This document shows, piece by piece, positions 26,017 through 35,698 of a DNA stretch of 61,853 nt (the stretch's first letter is position 1; every line of letters begins with the position of its first letter). The notes below the pieces were generated by a model that worked only from the letters and a program-made list of their open reading frames with translations, searched no databases and was not told where the DNA came from. This DNA comes from DASQEH01 sp038237745 (GTDB lineage: Bacteria > Actinomycetota > Actinomycetes > Propionibacteriales > Nocardioidaceae). The position numbers and the translations under genes were made by a program. Location: NCBI GenBank assembly GCA_038237745.1, contig JBBRYJ010000016.1, positions 1 through 61,853 of the forward strand. Reading direction: 5' to 3'.

Positions 26017-26628
26017 GTGCCCCACCTGTCGGACCGCAAAAGGCGCCTCTTCGTCGCCGCGCTGCTCCCGCCCGAGATCGGAGCGGCCCTCGACGAGCGC
26101 CTCGACAGATTGCGGTCCGCACTGTCGGGGCTGCGCTGGGTGCACTCGGCGAGCTGGCACATCACCGTCGAGTTCATCGGCGGCTGCGGACCCCACGAGA
26201 CCGAACGCCAGATCGTCCGTTGGGCCGACCGCTCACACCGAACCTTCCCGTTCGAGGTTGCAGTTGCCGGGGCGGGCACGTTCCCCGATAGCTGGAGGGC
26301 GCGCGTGTTCTGGGCCGGTCTCGACGTGGACGAGACCGGTTGGCGGCATCTCGCCGGACAGGACCGGACACCGCATGTGACCGTGGCCCGATCCAGCGAG
26401 CCGCGGGACCTCACCAAGGCGGTGCACTCCCTGTCGACCTACAGGGGACTTCCATGGCGGGTCGAAGAGATCGCTCTCATGGAGGCTCGTCTCGGTCCGA
26501 CCCGCCATCGCGGCTCTAGGTACGAGCCTCTGGAGGTGTTCCCGCTCAGCGGCTCCTCACCGAGCGCCCCTGAAGTCGGCGGCCGGGTTTCACACCTCGG
26601 GCGCGGCCAAGGACTCGACGCTGTATGA
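26017..26628 (+). CDS. thpR: RNA 2',3'-cyclic phosphodiesterase
   Basis: Member of the 2H phosphoesterase family (ThpR/LigT). Both catalytic HxTx motifs are present: HITV at residue 48 and HVTV at 120. N-terminal RRLFVAALLPPEI is typical. At 203 residues it is slightly long; the C-terminal tail overlaps the opposite S4 gene by 39 bp and is probably not part of the fold. The start is GTG 26017. Confidence 0.9.
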   Translation: MPHLSDRKRRLFVAALLPPEIGAALDERLDRLRSALSGLRWVHSASWHITVEFIGGCGPHETERQIVRWADRSHRTFPFEVAVAGAGTFPDSWRARVFWAGLDVDETGWRHLAGQDRTPHVTVARSSEPRDLTKAVHSLSTYRGLPWRVEEIALMEARLGPTRHRGSRYEPLEVFPLSGSSPSAPEVGGRVSHLGRGQGLDAV

Positions 26629-26826
26629 CGCCCGTCCCACAGCGACGACGTCGCCGCGGCGGAGCTGGCGGCCACGCCGAACCTCGAGCTCGCCGTTGAC
26701 TGTGACGGCGTCAGAAGCCAGCAGCGCCTTGACGTCGCTGCCCTGGTCGACCGCGTCGGCGACCTTCAGGAACTGGCCCAGCCGGATGACCTCGCCCCTG
26801 ATCTGGACCGGGCGGTGTCCGTTCAC
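26590..26826 (-). CDS. S4-domain RNA-binding protein
   Basis: A 78-residue single S4 domain: IRLGQFLKVADAVDQGSDVKALLASDAVTVNG followed by RRGRQLRRGDVVAV, the alpha-L RNA-binding fold found in the YaaA/RlbA-like small S4 proteins. The GTG start is at 26826. It converges on thpR with a short overlap. The next gene upstream is a small membrane protein. Confidence 0.85.
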   Translation of the reverse strand: MNGHRPVQIRGEVIRLGQFLKVADAVDQGSDVKALLASDAVTVNGELEVRRGRQLRRGDVVAVGRASYSVESLAAPEV

Positions 26827-26838
26827 CAGCTCACCGGC

Positions 26839-27057
26839 TCACGGGCGGGGGGGCCGAGTGTCGACGAACACGCTCAAAGTAAATGCTGCGACCACGATGA
26901 CCGCCCCCACTACCGCGACCGCGGAGCCGGTGACGGCGCCGGTCACGAACAGGACGGCGGTCACGGCCAGAGACGCCACTGCCGCGACGGCGATCTTAGG
27001 GTCGTCGCCGATGATCAGGTCGAGAAGGAAGTCCCGTAGGACGCGAAGGACGCTCAC
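26839..27057 (-). CDS. Small two-helix membrane protein
   Basis: A 72-residue protein with an amphipathic N-terminus (RVLRDFLLDLIIGDDPK) and two hydrophobic helices. The start overlaps the stop of the COG4280 gene by four bases (GTGA), indicating coupling. I recognise no family. Confidence 0.65.
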   Translation of the reverse strand: MSVLRVLRDFLLDLIIGDDPKIAVAAVASLAVTAVLFVTGAVTGSAVAVVGAVIVVAAFTLSVFVDTRPPRP

Positions 27058-27845
27058 GCGAGCACTTCTCGGCCGGCTTCGCTGGGCGTCGATGCCCGGG
27101 TCCGCAGCCAGCTGATGAGCAGACGGGACCAGAGCGTCCAGAAGGCGACCAGGCCGAGGATGGCCAAGTCGCCACCAGGCCAGTCGAGGCTGTCACCTGA
27201 CGCGGTGAAGATCCCGAGGCCCTCCATCGACCAGAACGTGCCGAAGCTGACAAGCATCAGACCGACGACGTACTTGAGGGTGTTCTCGGGGATGCTCGCC
27301 AACGGTCGGTGGACGAGCAGGCCGAGCGTGGTGACGACGACTGCGGCCGCGGCCCCACCGGTGGCCGCGAGCGGCACGTTGCCTGCGTTGAGGCCGAACG
27401 TCAAGACGATGAAGACGACCTCCACGCCTTCCAGGAAGACGGCCTTCAGCGACACGATGTAGCCGAAGGTGTCAAGTCCCATCACGGTCGTCGACCGCGC
27501 GTGCTCGGCCGCCTCGTACTGCTTCTCGAATGCCGCTTGCTCGTCGTGCAGGGCCTTGAGCCTGGCCGAGCGCAGGATCGCCTTGCGGAGCCACTGCATC
27601 CCGAAGATCAACAGCAGCGTGCCGACGACGAGCTGCAGTGCGGATGTCGGAAGCCAGGAGGCGAGGGCATACCCGGCGGCAAGGGTGAAGACGACGAGCG
27701 CGACGAGGGCCGTCAGCGTGCCGGCGATCGCAGCGCGCCACCCACGCGTGAGGCCCATCGCGAGAACGATGGTGAGCGCTTCGGTGCACTCCACGAAGGA
27801 GGCGAGGAAGCTGGAGCTCAACAGTCCCCACTCGGCCGGAGTCAC
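27054..27845 (-). CDS. COG4280-type polytopic membrane protein (possible metal or ion transporter)
   Basis: A 263-residue protein with about seven hydrophobic helices in two repeated halves. Each half carries an acidic membrane motif: VECTEALTIVLAMG near residue 17 and LEGVEVVFIVLTFG near 139. Duplicated ExxE motifs of this kind recall the FTR1 and UPF0016/GDT1 cation transporters; transport of a metal cation is therefore plausible but not shown. A charged central loop (about 85-115) separates the halves. It heads a small leftward unit. Confidence 0.72.
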   Translation of the reverse strand: MTPAEWGLLSSSFLASFVECTEALTIVLAMGLTRGWRAAIAGTLTALVALVVFTLAAGYALASWLPTSALQLVVGTLLLIFGMQWLRKAILRSARLKALHDEQAAFEKQYEAAEHARSTTVMGLDTFGYIVSLKAVFLEGVEVVFIVLTFGLNAGNVPLAATGGAAAAVVVTTLGLLVHRPLASIPENTLKYVVGLMLVSFGTFWSMEGLGIFTASGDSLDWPGGDLAILGLVAFWTLWSRLLISWLRTRASTPSEAGREVLA

Positions 27846-28002
27846 GGGCCAAGCCTAACCTCGGTTCCACGTGGGGGTGTACCTCCTTTCACTACCCAGC
27901 GTAAGATTTCGTGCACTTAAAGTGATATGGCGGGCTAGTCTGGAGTCTGCCGGCATCACGCCGGACATTGTCGAGGGGCACGGACCAAAGAGGTGGAGTC
28001 AC

Positions 28003-29448
28003 ATGGCACTGGTTGTGAGCGCACCGTCCTCGATGACCGGGTCGACGACAGGAGACCTGGCTGCGCACCTGGGCGTTGTCGACGCCCTGCTCTTCCGCAG
28101 GCTGTCCGCATCCACATGGGCGCATCTCGGCGGTCTCGGGCGAGGACGCGGATGGGCCGGCGTCGTCGACGTTGCGGCCGCGCAGGACCCACTCCTCGCC
28201 AGGGTCCCGGACGAGCCGGGTGGGGTTCAGCGCTTCCAGCACGTTGAGGTCGGCAGAGTTCTCGGCCCCTACTACGCGGTGGGTGGCGCGCTGGTGAGGG
28301 TCAGCAATGACGTCGTGGTCGTGCTGGGCAACCCGGCTGCAGACCTCTCCGCGGCCGCGACCGATGACGCGCTGAGGGCCCTGGCCGACGCGCTCGATAC
28401 AAGTGTGGGAGACGTCGCACCCTCGAAGCGTCTGGCTGACGAGCTCGAGGTGCTGCACGCCGTCCGGGAGGTCACGACCGCCACTGCAGACGACCTCGCC
28501 GGCACGTTGGAGCACGTCGTCGACGTGGCCATGAGGTCGTTGTCCTGCGAGGTCGGGCTGATTCGCGACGGCGCCGGCCACACCTCCGCGGCGAGCTCCT
28601 GGGCAGGCGTCGACGTAAGCGACCCACGCGTGGGTGCGGCCCTCGACTTCCTCGCGGAGCGGGCCGCAGACGACTCGGTGTGCATCCAAGACACCGACCG
28701 TGAGCCCGTTCTCGCCCCCCTTGGTCGCGAGCAGGGTGTGCGGTCACTCCTGGCCATGACCATCCCCGGCCCCGTCGGCGGACTGCTGGTCGTTGCCCAC
28801 ACCACCGCGGCTCCTCGCGGTTTCACCTCCTTGTGTCAACAGCTCGGTCGTCAGGTGGCCGACGCGGCTGCGGTCATCGCACACACTGCGACGCTGCGCG
28901 ACGATCTCCGAGCTAGCAGTGAGGAGAGTGCTCGCGCCGCACGGCGCGACCCACTTACCGGACTTAGCAACCGCCTCGCCTGGGACGAGGCGCTGGTCGA
29001 TGCTCAGCACCAGGTGGACACCGGGAGCTCCGTCACCGTGCTCACCCTTGACATCGACGGCCTGAAGAAGGTCAACGACACCTGCGGCCACGAGGCCGGT
29101 GATGATTTGCTGCGATCGTGCGCCGACGTCCTGCGAGAGTACGGTCGCCATGGCGACGTCTGCGTACGCCTCGGTGGCGACGAGTTCGCAATCCTCATGC
29201 ACCATGCCGGCGCCTTCGCAGAGCACCGGTTGACGACGCTGTCCAACCGCCTCGGTGGCGTGACCAGCTGCCAGGCCACCGTTGCGGCGAGCCTGGGGAT
29301 GGCAACGGCCTACCCGGGCGCCAGCGTGGCCGACGCCGTCCGGGAGGCCGACACCTTGATGTACGCCTCGAAGAGGGCAAGGCGTGCCAGCGCCGCGGCA
29401 GATCCGACAGGTCAGCCGACGACGGACCACACGGCGCTGGTTCTGTGA
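28003..29448 (+). CDS. GGDEF diguanylate cyclase with GAF-like sensor
   Basis: A 481-residue soluble protein. Residues 1-140 are an unrecognised domain, about 150-300 is GAF-like, and the C-terminus is a GGDEF domain introduced by ARRDPLTGLSNRLAW with the active site RLGGDEFAIL near 390. No EAL domain is present. No RxxD inhibitory site is obvious. The ATG at 28003 follows GAGGTGGAG. An 11-bp palindrome (CACTTAAAGTG, 27914-27924) lies in the divergent promoter region. Confidence 0.88.
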   Translation: MALVVSAPSSMTGSTTGDLAAHLGVVDALLFRRLSASTWAHLGGLGRGRGWAGVVDVAAAQDPLLARVPDEPGGVQRFQHVEVGRVLGPYYAVGGALVRVSNDVVVVLGNPAADLSAAATDDALRALADALDTSVGDVAPSKRLADELEVLHAVREVTTATADDLAGTLEHVVDVAMRSLSCEVGLIRDGAGHTSAASSWAGVDVSDPRVGAALDFLAERAADDSVCIQDTDREPVLAPLGREQGVRSLLAMTIPGPVGGLLVVAHTTAAPRGFTSLCQQLGRQVADAAAVIAHTATLRDDLRASSEESARAARRDPLTGLSNRLAWDEALVDAQHQVDTGSSVTVLTLDIDGLKKVNDTCGHEAGDDLLRSCADVLREYGRHGDVCVRLGGDEFAILMHHAGAFAEHRLTTLSNRLGGVTSCQATVAASLGMATAYPGASVADAVREADTLMYASKRARRASAAADPTGQPTTDHTALVL

Positions 29449-29464
29449 GCCGGTAGTCGCCTCG

Positions 29465-31936
29465 TCAGCGTGCCGCCCTGACACGCAGCATGCGGCTCAG
29501 CTGGTCCGCCCGCTCGGCGACCCTGGAGGCCACAACCGGGCTCACGTCATCGTTCTCGGTGCAGGCCACGACCCGCCCCACGAAGCCATTGTCGGCACCG
29601 AACACCGGAAACATGAACGAGGCCCTCACCATCGCAGGGATCATCCCGGACGCGCCCAGAGCCGGCAGCGCCAGGAGATACCGCTCCGAGTACGGCGCCA
29701 GCACCTGTGCCTGGGCAGGTTGCCAGAACGCGGTGGCGACCACTCCGACGCTGCCGAGAGGGACCTTGTTGCCTTCCATGACGGTCGTCCAGGCGCTTTC
29801 CTTTGCCGCCGCGACCGGTTGCGCCGACTCGACCGCCAGTGCCCGCACCCAAGCGTCGGGGTCCGGGTCCGTACGACGTACCGCGTCGACCGCGGCGGGG
29901 TCGAGCCGGTCGAGTGCGGCAAGCCTCGTCAGAGCTCGCCAGCTGAGGTCGCTGTCGCCGGCCGTCATCGCTGACAGTGCGTCGAGCTGCTCAGCCGTGA
30001 CCGCGGTGCGTGCCAGGGCACGCAGAGCCATCAGGCGTCTTGGACCGCCCCGCTCGGCCAGCTCGAGACAGACCTCGGCGACCGCAGCCAGCAGCTCGTC
30101 GCGCACATCGTCGGGGGACCAACGCTCTGCGGCCTCGACCGCGAGCTGAAGGAACGGCTCGACCAGCGAGTCCACCGTCTCGTCGGTCAGCACCGCGTTC
30201 GCGCATTCGACGAACTCACCGGCCGAGATGCCACCGTCGACGAGCATGTCCCACACGGTGACGACGGCGACCGCACGCGAGGTCGCGTACGGAAGACGGG
30301 CAGCTTCCTCGAGGAGGGGCTGTACGAAGGTGTCATCTGGGCGGACGGTTGCGAACGTCAGGTCGTCGTCGTTGGCAAGGACCAGGGCGTAGGGCGTCGC
30401 TACGCCCCCCAAGGGCGTCTCCGGCCCGTCGATCTCCACAGTGAGCAGGTCGCGGCGCACGAGCTCGCCTTCTCCGTCCTCGGACACGTAGACACCGACG
30501 TCCACCCGGTGAGTTCTCGGCGCCTCGCCGTTCGGGCCGGCTGCGTGGAGCACAAGACCGCGGTCGTCGGACTGCTCGAGCCGAAGAACGTCGGTACCGG
30601 CAGTGTCGAGCCAGGCCTCCGTCCAGCCGGCGAGGTTTCGGCCGCTCGCCTGACCGAGCTCGCGCATGAGGTCGTCCAGGGTGGCGTTGCCCCATGCATA
30701 CCTGGCGAAGTAGGCGCGTAGACCCGCCACGAACTCCTCCTCACCGAGGTACGCGACCAGCTGCTTCAGGACGCTCGCACCCTTCATGTACGTGATGTCG
30801 TCGAAGCCTGCTGTCGCCTCTGCGACGTCCCGTGCCGACTGACGAATCGGGTGAGAGGTAGGTCCTCGGTCGACCGGGTAGGCGAACCGCTTCGTACCCG
30901 CGAGAAAGACCGCCCAGGCGTCGGTGAACTCGGTGGCCGAGGAGGCGGCCCAATAGCACGCCCACTCAGCGAAGGCCTCATTGAGCCACAGATCGTTCCA
31001 CCACGTCATCGTGACGATGTCGCCGAACCACATGTGCGCCATCTCGTGCAGCAGGATGGCCGCGCGAGTCTCGCGCTCCTCAGGAGACGGCGTGCTCCGA
31101 TAGACGAAGACGTCGGACCAGGTCACGCACCCGTAGTTCTCCATGGCGCCGCCCATCTCCGGCGCGAAGACCTGGTCGTATGTCCGCTGGGGGAATGGCA
31201 GAGCGAACTGCTCGCCGAAGAACTCCAGCCCTCGCGCGGTGAGGTCGAACAGCTCGTCGGCGTCGCGGTCGAGGAACGGCGCGAGAGACTGCCGCGCGTA
31301 GAGCCCCAGATCGTACCCGCCACGCTCCGAGCGGAGCTCGTAGAACGGGCCGGCGTTGACCACCGGTACGTACGTCGACAGCGGCGGCGTCGCCGGGTAC
31401 GTCCAGCGCCGGCCGCCCTCGACCGCCTCGACGAGCGGAGAGTCGCTGTTGCTCGTGACGACCCACTCCTCAGGTGCCGTCACCACGAACGTATGGGGTG
31501 CTTTCAGGTCGGGCTGGTCGAAGCAGGCCCACGCCCGGCGCGCGTCGTCCGGTTCGAACGACATCCAGACGTAGACCCTGCCGTCTGCCGGGTCGACCGA
31601 GCGTTGCACCCCTGTGCTCTGGCCGGTCGACTCCTGGACGGACGTGACCACGAGCACGTTATCGATGGCCAGGTCGGTGAGCTCGATGCGGGCGTCTCCT
31701 ATTGCTGACGATTCGACCGGGCGACCGTTGAGAACGGCGGACGACACGTCGGCCGCGCAGTCGACGAAGGTCCGTCCCCCATGCTGCCGACACGAGAAAC
31801 GGATCGTGGAGACGACGCGCAGGGCGTCCCCTTCGAGCAGTCCGGTGAGATCGAGCTCGAGCAGGTAGCTCTCGACGTCCATGAGCGAAGCGCGTTCTCG
31901 TGCTTCCTTCTGGCTAAGACTCCGCAGCATCGTCAT
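29465..31936 (-). CDS. pepN: Aminopeptidase N (M1 family)
   Basis: Zinc metallopeptidase that removes N-terminal residues from peptides in the cytoplasm. The 823-residue protein has the exopeptidase motif GAMEN near 262, the zinc site HEMAHMWFGD near 297 with the third ligand in LNEAFAEW, and the catalytic Tyr region DITYMKGA. The C-terminal ERAP1-like helical domain follows. The N-terminus RSLSQKEARERASL is typical of actinobacterial PepN. It stands alone and converges with the GGDEF gene. Confidence 0.96.
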   Translation of the reverse strand: MTMLRSLSQKEARERASLMDVESYLLELDLTGLLEGDALRVVSTIRFSCRQHGGRTFVDCAADVSSAVLNGRPVESSAIGDARIELTDLAIDNVLVVTSVQESTGQSTGVQRSVDPADGRVYVWMSFEPDDARRAWACFDQPDLKAPHTFVVTAPEEWVVTSNSDSPLVEAVEGGRRWTYPATPPLSTYVPVVNAGPFYELRSERGGYDLGLYARQSLAPFLDRDADELFDLTARGLEFFGEQFALPFPQRTYDQVFAPEMGGAMENYGCVTWSDVFVYRSTPSPEERETRAAILLHEMAHMWFGDIVTMTWWNDLWLNEAFAEWACYWAASSATEFTDAWAVFLAGTKRFAYPVDRGPTSHPIRQSARDVAEATAGFDDITYMKGASVLKQLVAYLGEEEFVAGLRAYFARYAWGNATLDDLMRELGQASGRNLAGWTEAWLDTAGTDVLRLEQSDDRGLVLHAAGPNGEAPRTHRVDVGVYVSEDGEGELVRRDLLTVEIDGPETPLGGVATPYALVLANDDDLTFATVRPDDTFVQPLLEEAARLPYATSRAVAVVTVWDMLVDGGISAGEFVECANAVLTDETVDSLVEPFLQLAVEAAERWSPDDVRDELLAAVAEVCLELAERGGPRRLMALRALARTAVTAEQLDALSAMTAGDSDLSWRALTRLAALDRLDPAAVDAVRRTDPDPDAWVRALAVESAQPVAAAKESAWTTVMEGNKVPLGSVGVVATAFWQPAQAQVLAPYSERYLLALPALGASGMIPAMVRASFMFPVFGADNGFVGRVVACTENDDVSPVVASRVAERADQLSRMLRVRAAR

Positions 31937-32273
31937 GAGACCTCACGTCCTCGACCCCTGGTGTGGTCATAGGCTTACCACTCCGCAGTCCCGAGCAGCC
32001 GCGGGCCCTGAAGGTCGGTGGCCGCTTCCAGCCCGGTAGTCGAGAGGAGGAGCGCCCAGCGTGCTGCGGCGCCCGCACGGGCCTGGGAGCTCGGGGAGTG
32101 GTACACCTTCATCCGGCACGGTACGGAGCTCGACACCGCGACACGGAAGCGGGACCACCGCCTTCCTTCACTCGTGTGCGCCGAGCCGGTTCAGACCGCG
32201 CCGCCGATTAGGTTGGAGCCGTGAACGGAGCCAACGGTGTGATGTGCGCGCGAACGCCGACGCGGCCGCCGCG
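31937..32273. other. Intergenic region upstream of the glycan-locus membrane protein
   Basis: 337 bp between divergent genes. Several open frames cross it, including one at 32018-32224, but none has a recognisable product or ribosome site. It probably holds promoters for pepN and for the rightward locus. Confidence 0.3.
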
Positions 32274-34328
32274 GTGAGCCGGACGCTGTCCCGCCCGACT
32301 CCCGCGACCACCGGACGCGAGGTTCGCACGGACTCGCACAGGCTGTCACGAGGCTGTGACCTGGCACTAGACCTTGGTGTGGGCGTGCTCGCATCATGGA
32401 CCATCGTCTACCACCTCTGTCTCCTGCTACGGCTCGCGATGCCCTGGGCCGTCGGGCTCGAGGTGGTCGCCCTGACGGGCTGGGGTCTCGCGCGCTTGTG
32501 GTTTCACAAGCCCAGGAACGACGCCGGGGCGCAAGCAGGCGTGTTGCCGGGGCCTGGCTCCAGCATCGCAGCGGCTGAGCCGTCCGCGGCCGAGCACGTG
32601 CTCGTCCTCGTCACTGTGGCGGCCGGAGCCGTGGCCGCGCTGCTCGTCGCGGCGAACGTGGGCTGGCCGGCCATCGCCGCACTCTGGCTTTCGGCCGCCG
32701 GTGCGGGTACCGGGTGGGCGGTACTGCGGCTTCGAGGCGGCCGGGGCGCAGCAACCCTGGAGACTGACGGCAGCCACCCGCTGCTGCGCGGGCAACCCAG
32801 GGACGCCGTGGTCGCACTGGCCTGGGCGGTGGCCCTGGCAGCGCTGTCGACGTTCACGCTGTGGCCGAACCCTGACGACCTGTACTACGTCAACCTGTCT
32901 CAGTGGATCGTGGAGCACGGCACCTTCCCGCTTCGCGACACGATCTTCTCCGACCTCCAGTACCCGATGTCGAGTTGGCCTCCCATGGCGTCGTACGACG
33001 CACTCGTCGGCACGCTGGCACGGCTCGGGCACGTCCATGCCGCGTCGGTGGCCTACATCGTGGTGCCTCCCGTGGCCACCTTCTTGTCTGTGCTTGCGCT
33101 GTGGCGACTGTTGCGGGCCTGGCGGGTCGAGGCGGTCGAACTCGCGCTGTCCGCCGCCTTGCTGTTCCTCCTCTTCGACGGCGGGTCGGGCTACGCGGCG
33201 CCGGGAAACCTGTTCCTGATCCGGATCTGGCAAGGCAAGGTCATCCTGCTGTGCCTTCTCATACCCCTCCTGCTCGTTTATGCCCTGCGGTACGTCGAGC
33301 GACCGACCTGGGGCCGGGCAGGATGGCTGTTCGCGGGTGGAGTGGCGGCCGTCGGTCTGACCACGACGGCGATGTTCCTGGTGCCGTTGGTCGCCTTGGG
33401 CGGTGCTGCACCGCTCTGCCTGCGCCACCGTGTCCAGGCGCTTCGAGGGTTCGCCGCGATGGCTGCGTACCCGCTCGCAACCGGGGCGCTCACTGTGGCG
33501 GTTGGGGGTCGCTCGGCCGATCTGTTCGAGTCACGCGAGCTCTTCCGTTTCGACCCGGCCTGGTTCGGCCACGAGATCTTCCGCTACGGGCCACTGGCAG
33601 CGCTCGCGGTCGCGGCCGTGCTGGCTGGAGCGCTGCTCGTTCCGCATCCTGCGGCACGGGTGACCACAGGTGTGCTGGCGCTGGTCACCGGTGTCACCCT
33701 CGTGCCCGGGTTCACTCGTCTGACGTTCGACGTCGTCGGCCTCGGCCCGACGTTGTGGCGGGTGTCCTGGGTCAGTACGGTCGCGGCGCTCGTCGGTGTG
33801 CTCGCAGCGCGGGCGGCCAGCTACCGCGGCCTGCCGAGGCTGGGGCTGGGCGTCCCCCTGGTGCTCCTGCTAGTCCTCGTCGTCTTCGGCGTGCCCATCT
33901 GGTCCGAGCGCAACGGCGTCGACCTCGCGGCGGCCCCGCACTGGCAACGTGGCGAGGCGTCCGTCGCATCGGCACAGCGCGTGATCGCTGCGGCCGAGCC
34001 CGGCGACGTCGTCTTGTCGCCTGAGGAGCTCGCGGTCACCATCGACGTGCTCACGACCCGGGTCAAGACGGTTGCCCCACGCGCCTACTTCATGGACTAC
34101 CTGCGCCACGACCCGAGCTTCCATTTTCATGCCCGCTTAACCCTCGTCAACTTCGCCAACCGGGGCATCGCGAGGTCGGACACGAGCGAGGTGGCTCAGG
34201 CGCTCACGCTCCTGGACGTGGACGAGGTGTGCCTGCCTGCCGTGTCGTCGAAGCGCTTCGGCTTCTTGGCCGAGAACGGCTACCGGCCGCTCACGCGGTC
34301 GGCTCGGGACCGGTGCGTCGCTCGGTGA
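32274..34328 (+). CDS. Large polytopic membrane protein of the envelope-glycan locus
   Basis: About 684 residues with many hydrophobic helices and an extracytoplasmic acidic motif near WPNPDDLYYVNLSQW, reminiscent of the first-loop Asp of GT-C glycosyltransferases. The soluble C-terminus contains SPEELAVTIDVLTTR. It resembles uncharacterised DUF6077-like actinobacterial proteins (from memory, not verified). The start is uncertain: GTG 32274 gives a compact N-terminus, GTG 32244 is possible, and the frame is open to 32061. It precedes the sqdB-like gene by 200 bp on the same strand, suggesting a role in surface glycan assembly. Confidence 0.7.
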   Translation: MSRTLSRPTPATTGREVRTDSHRLSRGCDLALDLGVGVLASWTIVYHLCLLLRLAMPWAVGLEVVALTGWGLARLWFHKPRNDAGAQAGVLPGPGSSIAAAEPSAAEHVLVLVTVAAGAVAALLVAANVGWPAIAALWLSAAGAGTGWAVLRLRGGRGAATLETDGSHPLLRGQPRDAVVALAWAVALAALSTFTLWPNPDDLYYVNLSQWIVEHGTFPLRDTIFSDLQYPMSSWPPMASYDALVGTLARLGHVHAASVAYIVVPPVATFLSVLALWRLLRAWRVEAVELALSAALLFLLFDGGSGYAAPGNLFLIRIWQGKVILLCLLIPLLLVYALRYVERPTWGRAGWLFAGGVAAVGLTTTAMFLVPLVALGGAAPLCLRHRVQALRGFAAMAAYPLATGALTVAVGGRSADLFESRELFRFDPAWFGHEIFRYGPLAALAVAAVLAGALLVPHPAARVTTGVLALVTGVTLVPGFTRLTFDVVGLGPTLWRVSWVSTVAALVGVLAARAASYRGLPRLGLGVPLVLLLVLVVFGVPIWSERNGVDLAAAPHWQRGEASVASAQRVIAAAEPGDVVLSPEELAVTIDVLTTRVKTVAPRAYFMDYLRHDPSFHFHARLTLVNFANRGIARSDTSEVAQALTLLDVDEVCLPAVSSKRFGFLAENGYRPLTRSARDRCVAR

Positions 34329-34528
34329 CACCACGGCCCACCGACGGCTCTGTGCTCAGCTGAGATTTCGCGTCCGACCGAAGCCTGTGCAAGAGTCGGG
34401 CATCACAGTGTGGGAGCAGTCATCGGCGTGGTGTGGTGTGGCCACCACGGCGCAAGATATCGTCTCCGTCAACGATGGCAGCCGCGCACGGCGGCTCGCC
34501 TGCTCACGGTCGAAAGGCGTTTTGTTCG

Positions 34529-35698
34529 ATGCGAATCCTTGTCCTTGGCGGTGATGGCTACCTCGGCTGGCCGACAGCCATGTACCTGTCTGCCCGGGGG
34601 CACGACGTCGGCGTCCTCGACAGCTCCGTGCGTCGCCAGTACGACCACGAGCTCGGCTCGATGAGCCTCGTCCCGATCGAGACCCTACAGAACAGAGTGC
34701 GCGCCTGGCGTGAGCTCAGCGGTGAGACGATCGACGTGTACCACGGCGACCTCCTTGACGCCGACTGCGCCTACGAGTCCATCCGTACCTTCGAGCCCGA
34801 CGCGATCGTGCACTTCGCCGAGCAGCGTGCCGCACCGTACTCGATGATCGACCGTAAGCACGCTGTCTATACCCAGACCAACAACGTCGTCGGGACGCTG
34901 AACGTGATGTTCGCGATCGGGGAGATCGACAGGGACATCCACCTGGTCAAGCTGGGAACGATGGGTGAGTATGGCACTCCCAACATCGACATCGAAGAGG
35001 GTTGGCTCGACGTCACGCACAAGGGCCGGACCGACCGGATGCTCTTTCCCAAGCGCCCTGGCTCCTTCTACCACCTGTCGAAGGTGCACGACAGCCACAA
35101 TCTCGAGTTCGGCTGCCGCATCTGGAACCTGCGCGTCACCGACCTCAATCAGGGCATCGTCTACGGGCAGGAGACGGAGGAGACGGCGCTCGACCCGCGG
35201 CTGGCCACCCGCTTCGACTACGACGCCGTCTTCGGGACGGTACTCAACCGCTTCGCCATCCAGGCTGTGCTCGGACGCCCGCTGTCGGTCTACGGAGGCG
35301 GCACGCAGAGCCGGGCTGTGATCGACATCCGCGACACCGTCGAGTGCATCCGGTTGGCGTGCGAGTCGCCGGCGGAGGCGGGCGAGTTCCGAGTGTTCAA
35401 CCAGACGACCGAGAGCTTCTCGCTCGTCGAGATGGCGAAGATCGTCGCGAACACCTTTCCTGGCGAGGTCGACGTCGAGTACGTCGACAACCCCAGAGTC
35501 GAGGTGGAGAACCACCACTTCACGGTCGTCCACACTGCTCTGGAGGCACTGGGGCTCGTGCCCCACCTGCTCTCCGACACCCTGCTCACCTCGATGTTCG
35601 GGATCATCGAGAAGCACAAGGAACGAGTCGACCTCGAGGCGCTGCAACCGACGATCAACTGGCGCCAGACAAGCAGCCCTCCCGGCCTCCGCTCGTGA
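34529..35698 (+). CDS. sqdB: UDP-sulfoquinovose synthase (SQD1/SqdB family)
   Basis: NAD-dependent SDR enzyme that joins sulfite to UDP-glucose to form UDP-sulfoquinovose. The 389-residue protein follows plant SQD1 along its length: GGDGYLGWPTA (dinucleotide site, residues 7-17), HFAEQRAAPYSMIDR, the active-site Thr in KLGTMGEYGTPNIDIEEG near 145, YHLSKVHDSHN with the catalytic Tyr-Lys pair near 182, and DLNQGIVYG. From my recollection of SQD1 these motifs are nearly unchanged. ATG 34529 follows AAAGG. Its stop overlaps the next epimerase (GTGA). No SqdX homologue is nearby. Confidence 0.9.
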   Translation: MRILVLGGDGYLGWPTAMYLSARGHDVGVLDSSVRRQYDHELGSMSLVPIETLQNRVRAWRELSGETIDVYHGDLLDADCAYESIRTFEPDAIVHFAEQRAAPYSMIDRKHAVYTQTNNVVGTLNVMFAIGEIDRDIHLVKLGTMGEYGTPNIDIEEGWLDVTHKGRTDRMLFPKRPGSFYHLSKVHDSHNLEFGCRIWNLRVTDLNQGIVYGQETEETALDPRLATRFDYDAVFGTVLNRFAIQAVLGRPLSVYGGGTQSRAVIDIRDTVECIRLACESPAEAGEFRVFNQTTESFSLVEMAKIVANTFPGEVDVEYVDNPRVEVENHHFTVVHTALEALGLVPHLLSDTLLTSMFGIIEKHKERVDLEALQPTINWRQTSSPPGLRS

